From Tribonema minus (taxonomy: Eukaryota; Sar; Xanthophyceae; Tribonematales; Tribonemataceae), in the NCBI GenBank assembly GCA_017506865.1, contig JAFCMP010000547.1, positions 434,001-498,000 of the forward strand: DNA of 64,000 nucleotides, read 5' to 3'. Under the pieces are notes generated by a model. It did no database searches. It saw only the letters and a program-made list of their open reading frames with translations, and was not told the origin of the DNA. This document shows positions 12,851 through 24,000 of the stretch, piece by piece. The position numbers and the translations under genes are program-made. The first letter of the stretch is position 1; every line of letters starts with the position of its first letter.

Positions 12851-13580
12851 TAGGGTTGGCACGTGCGTAGATAGTATATATACGGTATATTGGTACATAC
12901 GCGTATATATACGCGTAGACGCCGAAACGGGGCGTATATTCGCGTATACGCTTTTGCACCGCTGTGGTGCTCACGAGCGCTGCCCGTGGCCCAGCGCATG
13001 CCAAGGGTAAGGTGGCTAGGGCTATCTGGGGGCCAGAAGCGGAAAGGCAGGGCTGAGCGGTGGTCTCAAGCCACAGAAGGCGCCTGCACAGCCTGAACTT
13101 GGCAATTCAGTGGCTCAGGCAGCTTCGCACCTGGCCAGCAGAGCCTGCATGAGCCTTCACGGCTTGTTCTGTCGGTGATGTGGAAGAGGACGATGGGAAG
13201 GGAGTCGCTGCACATGCTGACAGACACGCTGCCCTCTGACGAGGCGCAGCTTTTCAGCGGCACCATGCGGTCGGTGCACTCAGGCCGTAACCAAGCTTCT
13301 TTTGGCATTTCGGCCAACTTCAAGAAAATCCCACACTTCAAGTGTTGCTCTGATGACACTTTATGAAGGCAATTATTTCTAGTGTCTGCATGTCTGTAAT
13401 CAGCACCCTGAGCCCGTTCGAATGCACCTGGTTTCAGAGAAATCTAAAGACGACAAGTCGTCGTAGCGAGATTTGGCTTTGTCAGATACGCTAATATACG
13501 CAGTATATACGTATTGTACGCCAAAAATACGTATATATGCGGGTATGCAAAATCCAAATATACGCAATGTGCCAACCCTA
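12851..13580. mobile_element. hAT-like non-autonomous transposon, copy 2
   Basis: Same length (730 bp) and orientation as the element at 4266-4995, with the same TAGGGTTGGCAC termini. Only one base difference was noticed on reading (C at 4690, T at 13275). The flanks are an 8-bp target duplication with one mismatch: AGCTCTAG at 12843-12850 and AGCTCCAG at 13581-13588. Near-identity of two copies 8.6 kb apart implies recent transposition or very recent duplication. The different flanking octamers favour transposition. Confidence 0.88.
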
Positions 13581-13740
13581 AGCTCCAGTGACCTCAACAT
13601 GAACTTGAACATTCAGTCTGAAAACAGTGAAGTCAAGTTAGTGCAGAGCCCCAATGAACAATGGTTAGTGGTGAAGTCTCTCAAATGTGCTACTGTGCAT
13701 TTATAGTGTAGCTACTCACTGCATCTAAACTTCGATCTTT

Positions 13741-16700
13741 GGGGGGGGCTGCCTCTACACCTGTCTATGTTGTCAACACACGCGGCGTGCCAAGGATATA
13801 GGGGCGGCCCGGGAAGGAAGGTATGCATCCCTAGCCCCCCAGAGAAGCGCATGCACAATACATTACGTACGTGCTTCCCCTCTGCGATAACGTCTGCGTC
13901 TCAGATCGCCAACCGCCATCAATGCTGCCGACCACATGTCAAGTGAGGCAGTTGGTCAGACAACTAAGAGTCCTCCCCCCACTCTACCAAGCGACACTCG
14001 GGTGTGCCCCCAGTGCCACCTGAATTGGTGGGATTCAAGGAGCTGGGATCCAGGGGACACACAGGTTGCCTGGTCTGGCCCTCCCATATCCATGGCACCG
14101 TTCGTGCGTCAGGCACTTACCTGTACACAAATGCCCAGGCCAGTGAGCTTGCTGGCGCAGCAAGCAGGCGCAGTGGGTCCTCCAGACAAGTGTGTGTTTT
14201 GGTCAACACAAGTAACAACCTTCACTGCGCAAATTGCTTGGTAAGTGTTAGTGAACTGGTAATGTTAGTCACCTGATCAGGCACGTCATCGTCATTTTGG
14301 GGCCATTGACAGATAGGTCAATTTTCCATTTTGACTCGGTGAGATAAGTACGCGATTGCTTCAGTGCTCGCGCCATTGTAAATGGTGGTAAGTGCAGAGC
14401 CCCTACTGATACTCTCTCGGAAAACTGCCAGATATGTTGCATTATGATATTGCCATGCAGTTGATGTTTAAGCCGAACGTCAGCAAGGAATCTGATTACT
14501 GTTCTGCAACGGTCTTTGTTTGCTTGAATGTGACGGGGCTCTGCCTCTAAACCTGTCTATGTTGTCAACACACGCGGCGTGCCGAGGATAAAGGGGCGGC
14601 CCGGGAAGGAAGGGATAGCGTCCCTGGCCCCCCAGAGAAGGGCATGCACACTCAGTGCTTCCCCTCCTGCAATAACGTCTGCGTCTGAGATCGCCGACAG
14701 CCACCACCTCTGCCGAGGACAGATCAAGAGGCAGCTCCTTCACACAACTACAGCTCGCCTCAATCCCAGTCAAGCTAGCGGCAGGCGGGCAAGCCGCTGA
14801 TGCCCCTTGGCTTGGTGCAAATGAGGGGCTGGGAACCAGGAGACACTCGGGGTGAATTGGCTGGCCCTCCTTTGTCCAAGGCACCGTTCGTGCGTCAGGC
14901 ACTTATCTGTACACAATGCCCAGGCCATTGAGCATGCAACGCAGGCGCAATGGTCCCTCTAGGCACATGTGTTGTGTCGAAACAAAGTGAGCTTCACTGC
15001 TTTTGTTTGTAAAATGTACACGGTTATTGGTATGGTGTTTTATTGATGCTTAGTAAGTGCTACTGGAAGAAGATGCCTTAACAGGTTGTTGTTGTTTGTG
15101 GAATAATTGATAGACCACAACTTTGAAGTACACTTTCGGCTTGACAGCGCACAGCTCAACTCATGTTGAGGTTGGGTTCTTGAGCACTAGGGTTGCAAAA
15201 AAGCGTGTTTCCCCACACAAATACGCCGTATTTAAATACGCCGTATTTCCAGTACGTATTTGACGTATTTGGCGTATTTGGGCATATGCTGGCACACGCA
15301 GTGTAAGTAGCTACAGCAGACAGCTCTCTAGTGTGCAACATCAACTTCAAGTTGAGGTTTGACGCACTGTATGCCTCGTCTACTAGTAGGCGCTCAGGGT
15401 TAGGGCAGAATTAGAATGAGGGTCAGGGTTAGGTGTAGGAGCTCGAGCAGCCACGACGACGACGAGGGTGGCGTTTACACGTGCACAAATCGTGAGGTGG
15501 CGACACCCAGGGCCTCTGATGATGGCGGCAGCGGTGCTGGCGAGGCTGCTGTACCTGCAACAATTCCTGTCGAGCGAGCATTGCTGCCTGTGCAGCCATC
15601 CATCGGCTGTGTGGCCATCCATCTTCTCCGTGTAAAATGCGCGTGCCAGCACATAGAATAAACGACCCATGTTGAAGTTCGGCTTAATTGATCATCGAAG
15701 GGAAGACAAGGGCGAGGGCGGCGTGCCGACCTGTGCAGCAAGGGGGACGGATGCGGCGTTACCCACACTGCCTTGTCAAGCACTCCGTGAGCATTTGCAA
15801 AGGGGTCAGGCGTGAGGTCGCTAGCACGTGCCAGTTCCTGGTGCTGCTGTCTCGCTGCTGTCAGCGTCAGCAAAGGAGCGCAGTTAAAAGGCCCACGACA
15901 ACACCGTATTTGCGGCGTATTTGCTCACGCAAATACGTATTTAAATACGTATATACGCCCCCGTACTTAAGTACGCATACGGAGTTTTGCAACCCTATTG
16001 AGCACTGACGTGGCTGTTCATGTTTGCCTCCTGGGTTCTCAATGATCACTTCTCTTCTAGCAACACATACACTAGCCGCGAGTCTTGTGTCTGCTTGGGT
16101 CCCTTGGTTGTCCATTCCTGGCACGGTGGTGAGCTTTACGCTCTCACGGCTGAAGTACGACAAGCAACCAACTTCTTCGGCGTATGCTTGGGCTACTGTA
16201 GAGGGTTAGTGCAGAGCCCCGACCGTCACCATGTGTATATTGTGCTGTAATCTTTTCAAGCGCAATAGGTATTAGGGCGAACGTGTTAACAATGAAAGAT
16301 GTGATGACTGGCATGCCTTTACTTGAGTATCATGGGGCTCTGCCTCTGGGTTTATCTTGTCAACACACGCGGCGTGCCATGGATATAGGGGCGGCCCGGG
16401 AAGGAAGGGATGCATCCCTAGCCCCCCAGAGAAGGGCATGCACAATACATTACGTACGTGCTTCCCCTCTGCGATAATGTCTGCGTCTCAGATCGCCAAC
16501 CGCCATCAATGCTGCCGACGACCGATCATGAGGCAGCTCCTGCAGCAACTAAGCCCCTCCCCCCACTCTACCAAGCAACGCACGGGTGTGCCCCGAGTGC
16601 CACCTGGCTTGGTGGGATTCAAGAGGCTGGAATCCAGAGGACCGGTGTGAGCGGTCTTGTCTGCCCCTCCCATATCCATGGCACCGTTCGTGCATCAGGC

Positions 16701-19215
16701 ACTTATTTGTGCACATATGCCCAGGCCAGTGAGCATGCAACGCACGCACAGTGGTCCCTCCAGGCATATGTGTATCCTGTCAACAGATTACTTTGCTTGA
16801 TTGCTCTTACACATGATTAATTGGCAGCAGTGTTCTGTCTTTACTACTTGCTTGGTGAAGCACGATATTGTCAGCTACGTCATTGCCGTTTTTGGGGAAA
16901 CATTGACTGATATGTGCAAATACACAGGTGTGGATATTTTCCGGCTGAGCCGGCTAAATGAGCAAGCTTTAGGCTATGCTTGGACAAGTATAGAGGGTAA
17001 GTGCAAAGCCCCAACTGTCACCCTGTGTGAACTGTGTTGTGATCTTTCCAAGTGCAGTTGATATTTGACCGAAAGTTGTAACAATAGTAGATGTGATTAC
17101 TGGCATGCATTCACTTAGATCTGGTGGAGCTCTGCCTCTGTTCTGCGTTGTCAGCACGCGCGGCGTGCCAAGGATATAAGGGCGGCCCGGGAAGGAAGGG
17201 ATTGCGTCCCTAGCCCCCCAGAGAAGGGCATGCACAATACGTGCTTCCCCTCTGCGATAACGTCTGCGTCTCATATCGCCAACCGCCATCAATGCTGCCG
17301 ACGACCGATCATTAGGCAGCTCGTCAGACAACTACAACTCGCCTCAATCCCAGTAAAAGCGAGCGACAGGCGGGTGTCCCGCGGATGCCCCTTGGCTTGC
17401 TGGAAGTAAGGGGTTGGGAACCAGGAGACACTCGGGGTGAATTGGCTGGCCCTCCCATATCCATGGCACCGTTCGTGCGTCAGGCACTTATCTATACACA
17501 TATGCCCAGGCCAGAGGTGCTTGCGAAGCAGGCACAGTAGTCCCTCCAGGCACATGTGTTGTGTCAAAGCAAAGTGAGTTTCAGTGCTTTCAGAAATTCA
17601 CTACTTCGAAGTACATGTTTGCTGGAATGCTCTTTCTACTATGATGCTTACTAAGTGTAACTTGAAGATAATACCTCCTCAGTCACCTCATTAGTTTTTC
17701 AAAAAAAATTAACAGATCACTACTTCAAATGACATATTCTGGCTGAAATAGGACAAGCCACCAACTTCTTCAGCCTATGTATATATACTTGGCTACAGTA
17801 GAGGGTAAGTGCAGAGCCCCGACTGCCATCATGAGTGTACTTTGTTGTGATCTTTTCAAGTTCAATTGATGTTTGGCCGACCATTCACAATAGTAGACGT
17901 GACTACTGGCCTGCGTTAACTTGGTTATGATGGGGCTCTGCCTCTGGGTTTATCTTGTCAACACACGCGGCGTGCCAAGTATATAGGGGCGGCCCGGGAA
18001 GGAAGGGATGCATTCCTAGCCCCCCAGAGAAGGGCATGCACAATACGATACGTATATGTATACGTACGTGCTTCCCCTCTGCGATAACGTCTGCGTCTGA
18101 GATCGCCAACCGCCATCAATGCTGCCGACGACAGATCATGAGGCAGCTCGTCAGACAACTAAGAGTCCTCCCCCCACTCTACCAAGCGACACTCGGGTGT
18201 GCCCCCAGTGCCACCTGAATTGGTGGGATTCAAGGAGCTGGGACACAGGAGACACACAGGTTGGCTGGTCTGGCCCTCCCATATCCAAGGCACCGTTCGT
18301 GCGTCAGGCACTTACCTCTACACAAGTGCCCAGGCCAGTGAGCTTGCTCGCGCAGCAAGCAGGCGCATTGGGTCCTCCAGACATATGTGTGTTTTGGTCA
18401 ACACAAGTAACAACCTTCACTGCGCAGTGCTCATATTGCCTGGTAGAAGTAAGTGTTAGTGAACTGGTAATGTTAGCCACCTGATCAGGCACGTCATCGT
18501 CATTTTGGGGACATTGACAGATAGATCAATTTTCCATTTTGACTCGGTGAGATAAGTACGCGACTGCTTCAGTGCTCGCGCCATTGTAGATGGTGGTAAG
18601 TGCAGAGCCCCTACTGATACTCTCTCGGAAAACTGCCAGATATATTGCATTATGATATTGCCATGCAGTTGATGTTTAAGCCGAACGTCAGCAAGGAATC
18701 TGATTACTGTTCTGCAACGGTCTTTGTTTGCTCGAATATGACGGGGCTCTGCCTCTAAACCTGTCTATGTTGTCAACACACGCGGCGTGCCGAGGATAAA
18801 GGGGCGGCCCGGGAAGGAAGGGATTGCGTCCCTAGCCCCCCAGAGGAGGGCATACACACTCAGTGCTTCCCCTCTGCGATAACGTCTGCGTCTGAGATCG
18901 CCGACCGCCATCAATGCTGCCGAGGACCGGTCGGGAGGCAGATCCTTCAAACAACTACAGCTCGCCTCAATCCCAGTCAAGCTAGCGGCAGGCGGGCGAG
19001 CCGCTGATGCCCCTTGGCTTTGTGGAAATAAGGGGCTGGAAACCAGGAGACACTCGGGGTGAATTGGCTGGCCCTCCTTTACACAAGGCACCGTTCGTGC
19101 ATCAGGCACTTATCTGTGCACATATGCTCAGGCCAGTGAGCTTGCTTGAACAGCAGGCGCAGTGGGTCCTCCAGACACATGTGAGGTTTATCAACAGAAG
19201 TAAATATTGTAATGC
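13741..19215. repeat. Tandem array of ~0.8-kb units
   Basis: Six related units start near 13741, 14535, 16333, 17124, 17932 and 18743. The starts are about 790-810 bp apart, except where an 810-bp transposon interrupts between the second and third. Each unit has a conserved core containing CACGCGGCGTGCC, then GGGCGGCCCGGGAAGGAAGG, then GCACCGTTCGTGC, followed by a more variable AT-richer part. Units 1-2 closely match units 5-6, including the variable spacer, so duplication also happened at the two-unit level. Several units carry AGG followed by GTAAGTGC, a donor-like signal, but no frame is kept across units, so no gene is proposed. Confidence 0.82.
15188..15997. mobile_element. hAT-like element inside the tandem array
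   Basis: This 810-bp element has 13-bp terminal inverted repeats (TAGGGTTGCAAAA on the left, TTTTGCAACCCTA on the right). It is flanked by a perfect 8-bp duplication, TTGAGCAC, at 15180-15187 and 15998-16005. The subterminal parts are packed with TACGTATTT and ACGCCGTATTT motifs. The interior includes TTAGGG-like repeats and no transposase. The shared TAGGGTTG terminus suggests the same transposase family as the 730-bp elements, but the interiors differ. Confidence 0.87.
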
Positions 19216-20751
19216 TTTGTTACGTGTAGTGTTCTGCAACAGTATGCTTTAACTGTGATGCTTGGGAATCTGAAAGCTACCTTGGCACTTGAAGCCTGCG
19301 GAGACAAAGTCTAATAGCCATTAAGTTTTTGAAGTTGAGTCTACATCGAGTACTTGTAGCAAGTAAGTTAGAGTCTTGGCTAAGACGAGGTGAATTGCTG
19401 TCCTGGCGGCCCACGTGGGAATCAGATGCTACCCTGCCAGCACTAGCGGCATTGCGAAGTGCTCGCAGACCGGCGCTCACCTCTGCCCAGCTGATCAGGC
19501 GTCCCTCCACGCTGCAGCGAACCCATGTCATCATCTGCCTTACTGTAGCGCTTCTAATGCGAGTCCTGGAGCGTGTGGATGTAGCCCGCTCGTGTGCGCT
19601 TGGGCGTGTTGTCCTCGAAGAAATCAGTGGCTGGATGTCAGCGCTGCTGTTCAGCTTCACTAGCTTGCTCGGCTGTGGTGAGGGAGCTCAGGTTTGCGTG
19701 GCGAAGCAGGGCACTCGAAGCAGCGATTACGTTCGGTTGCGGCGAGGTTGAAGGTCACGTAGTAGGTACTTCTCCGCTGTAGGTAACCGGAGGCAAAACG
19801 GTTACGAGTTGCCCATACATACGGTACCACCCATGTAACGGGCGTCAACGCGAAACATCGCTGAAAAAACAAAAAACAGTGCGCATACCAGGTCACATAC
19901 GCGAATCTGCAGTACCAAAAGCAACGAATGCGGCATCGCCGTTGATCTGTTAGAGTTTCTTCTGCGGTGGCATCTGGCAAAGAGGCGAGCATTGCTGTTC
20001 CTGGGAGAGCGTGCCGGCTCTCCTCACAAGCATCTGACATCTGGCAGGTCAGGTGCGCGTAGGAGCTGGCGATCACAGCCTACCGCGCCTCTTGACGTTG
20101 CTAGTGCACGGCATTTTGAGCAGTGACTCAGGTGAGCGAGCTTGTCGGGTGCCCTGAACACGCTGGCGGTTGCGCAGAAGTAAAAAACAGGCCGATTGCT
20201 TGTTTGGTGTGCGTTGTCTTGACAGGAAAGGCGAGTGCAAACTACAAAGAGCATTTCTGTGACTTTTGATGAGTGTATTCCATGGCTTCTTTTGCGAGAA
20301 CCAGTCAAACAAAGCAACACGTATCAGTGTTGCTGTCGTAGCAACACATGACGCTGTTTTTGTCGTTGCTGAAGGGGTGCTGCTGTTGGCGTGTCCGTCT
20401 TGAATTGTCAAAGTACAATGTGCTTCTGGTGCTTTGCTGCCATCATTGATCGCCGCGCACTGCAGCACCCATGGTGACGGTTAACGAATTGTGCGGAATT
20501 TAGTGCTTTAGCGCATTGAGGCTCACGCCTTCAGTGCGGCCAGTGGGGCCTGTACGAAACATCAAGGATGTACAACGGCGTATTGAATCACTGTGCGCAT
20601 ACATATAAGAACCAAGAGCGGAACAAGCGATATGGGCAAAAACGGCATATTTTTGTGGAGAAGCATGACGGCTTTCAGATACCATCGCTATCCATGCTGG
20701 AATCTTGCATGCCCTGTCACGCTTGCATCATGAATGTGTGTCTGTTTGCAG
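19216..20751. other. No supported gene
   Basis: Open frames of 127-140 codons exist on both strands around 19277-19751, with no domain or splice support. Moderately GC-rich sequence without repeats follows. The 3' part may belong to the first intron or promoter of the acetyltransferase gene that starts to be readable at 20752. Confidence 0.3.
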
Positions 20752-21037
20752 GTGCCAGTGTCACGACATGGCCACCACAAAACGACGGGCGGTCATGCAG
20801 GGCAATACTTCTTTCAATATGCGCCTCGACTCGTGTGCGTTGATTGATGACTTTTGGAGCAATGACGGCGAGTCGCAGCTTGGACAAGGATCGTTGACGC
20901 TGCAGGAAGTAGCAGATATCATTAGAAAAACTGGCAAGCGGAAGCAGGGCAAGCTACTTGTGGTCGGCCTTGTGGAGGCGTGGCCGGCGCACCCGCAGCT
21001 ACCAGGCCTGTCGCCGCCGGTCAAAAACGTCAACCCT
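20752..21037 (+). CDS. Candidate upstream exon of the acetyltransferase
   Basis: After the acceptor TGTTTGCAG the frame reads CQCHDMATTKRRAVMQ and continues with helix-forming, mixed-charge sequence (SLTLQEVADIIRKTGK) up to a TGA at 21038. The composition looks coding and it precedes the TAZ exon on the same strand. No good donor with the required phase was identified, so the 3' border and membership of this gene are uncertain. It could instead contain the start codon (ATG at 20768). Confidence 0.4.
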
Positions 21038-24000
21038 TGAACAACTCCAACGAGTAAAGCGGCACATCATTTCGTGGCCTGGCTGGCACTGGAGGCTCAA
21101 AATGCGAGGTCGAAAGCAGCAAAAAGCGGCTTTGGACGGTCTCAAGATGACGCTGCTGGAGGTGGAAGGAGTGCGCCATCAGTGGTGCAGATTTCAGAGG
21201 TACTGCAGCGATCGTTTGCTACTCCACCATGTCTCACCCAAAGACTTGTAATCATTAATTTATTTCAAGGAGCATACTGCTAGCATGAAAAATCAATTCA
21301 CCTGTTGGAGAATAAGCTTGTCAGCGTACTTTGGTATATAGGTCAGTTAATGTCAGGCCCGATATTTTGCCTTCAAATTCCCAATCAAAGGTATGAGACC
21401 GGTAGTGTGCTGCAGCCTGCCATTGCAAGCACCAGTACTCAATGCAGGCAGTGCTTAAAACTGCAAACGAGCTCACACCAACTCAAGTTCTGGTTGAAGG
21501 TTTGAGTCTGTCGCCTCATCAACTACTGTCGTCTGACATGCCGGACGTGCTCACACTGCACACGCAGGAGGACGTCAACCTGGCTCATGCACTATGGCAC
21601 GCTAGGGACTGCAAGGAGGAACACGCGCTTGCAATACAGGGCTGTGCCCGGGCAAAAGCGTTGCGCGCACACGCGCACGGATGCACATCTGAGACCTGCC
21701 CTGTTGCCCACTGCAGCACGTCGAGGTTAGTTCCTTTGCATCATGCATCGTAAGCGCATATGCTTACGGACACCATTCGTATATGATGCAAGCAATCACT
21801 GAGCAGTGGGGACAATCTATAATGCACGATCTGTTGAGATTTGTCACCCCACTGTAACATCCATACGCTGTGCCCACGCGCATGTGCAAGGCCCAGTGCA
21901 GGAAGAAGAAGGGCTATGCGTAGTAGTTGTTGGTGCTTGAGTATTTGCACTGCTTGGGGACTTTTGAACAATTTTGAGAAGTATTGCACCGCGAGCAGTA
22001 CATTCCTGTTTATTGAAAACGAATCAAAAGATTGTAGTGCTCTAGGTGACAAGGGATGGTTAGCCGCAAGTGCCTTCCACCAGTGACCGTGGTTGCCGCC
22101 GCTGCAGCAATTGGCCATGAGTCAAACAGTACCACCGTGTCCACCAGTCAAAAAAGACTTTTGTGTGCAAGCTTTTAGCGTTCGAGGCATGGGTGTTCAG
22201 TATTGGAAAGGTCTCACGTGTTCGGTAGGCCAGCTCCAGCCGGCAGCCCAACTTTATTGTTGCATTGTGAACTATGAGGCAGGGGCCTGGTCCGCACTTC
22301 AGACCTGAACCTGCAATAAAATCAGCGAGGCTGTCAATGAACTACAGGGTAACTGCGGGAGTTACCCTGCGGGTGCTCTGTGACATGTTAACAGAGTTGA
22401 TGCATAGAAGCATGCTGCACGTTGTGTATGGTCGTTTAAGCAGCAACAGTGCTCCATCACAACAAGAGCGCCCATTGCGCGGTACAATCGGCATGGGGCG
22501 GGCAGTTGCTGGGATTTAAGTAGCATTGAGCATGCATCCTCAACATGTATGTATGCATGTATGCATGCATGCATGTATGTATATGTACTCTCACATGCAT
22601 GCTTGTGAACATCCTCGTCACCAGGGACCTTCTGAAGCACTGGATCAATGACTGTCAAGGAGAGCGGTGCGGCTTCTGCCAGCCTCTCCGCAAATGCAGG
22701 AAGAAGGTGTGCATCCGGGGTTTTAAACCATTGTTTAATAAGTTGCACATCAATGTACCTTATTCATTCTCGCTTTAGGCGCAAAGAAGGTCAGCATTGT
22801 ATGCACCAAATAAGAAGTCATGAGCGTGAAAACTTGCATAGGGAAAAGGTGCCAATGCAGCCCGATTGACTCCTGTCTGAAAAAATTTAAGTCGTTAAAT
22901 GGCAAAAACCGTTGGAGCTGCAGGATACATGAAGCATAACAAGTACCCTAGCAAGCTGAAGGCAATCACAGCAACAAGCCAAATGTGACCGCAGCAAAAT
23001 CACCTTCACCCTCTGAAACGCTCCATGGTGCGCACTTTAGCACTTTGTGCAACACACCAATGCTACAGTTGAGTGTCTGGAATGATCTGATAAAGCATGG
23101 AATTCAGCACTGTTATTCTCGCTAATCATGGTGTGCATTTCACCAGCTGCTTGTTTCATCGTACTTTCATCGTGGAATTACAGTAGCTGTGAACTCAGCC
23201 TAGCACTTCAAATAATTTTGCAGCAAGTGTCTGCTCATGACCGCTGCTGTCTCGGCTGTTCAAACCAATCTTACTTGTTGCTCTGCTGGCCTTCAAAAAT
23301 AACAGGAACATCACATCAGCAAAAAAGTACGTTTTCAAAATCTTGGTGACACAGCACTATAGCTGCCGTATGTACAGTCCATTCAAGAGAGCCTTTGAGT
23401 TGAAACTCGCATCCATGCAGGAGTGGTGTAATCAGTACAACTGCTGTGGCATCACCGAGACTGCATGCGCCGCATCGCAGCCGGTGCAGCAATGTTTGCA
23501 GACCACATACAGGCGCATCGCAGCCCCTGATGCACCTCCACACATCATCTGATTTCGAAGGAACTATGCTTGTTTTCTCCTCTTATGACAGGCCACAGTG
23601 GCACTGCAGTTGGTGTTTGCACCTGCGGGATGCCAGCCCGTCCCCCCAATAGGCGCCTACGAAGCTCAACTGGTGAGAGCGACCAGTACAAACATGTACA
23701 GTCGTCTACAAGTTTGCACATGCTGGGCCACCCAATGAAAAAAAAGTTTCAGGAATTGCTGACTCCGTACTCAGAAACTGCAGCTGCTGTGATCAGTTCA
23801 GCACACCATGTCCGCACTGACGAGAATGTCACTGGTGCACATAGTAACGGACGTTTTGAAATGCAAAAACAGTCAAGAACTGTCTCAGCAGCGCCCAGGT
23901 CACAGTCAACCCTGGAAAGCTTGATCACCGCATGTACTGGTTCTTGGCGGCACGCCTCTCGCCTTTTAAAGTGGGACTTCTCTAGTCTAGAGTGTGTATA

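Noticed and set aside
19277-19751. Open frames of 127-140 codons on both strands
   Set aside because: Open on both strands over the same bases, no homology recognised, no splice or start context.
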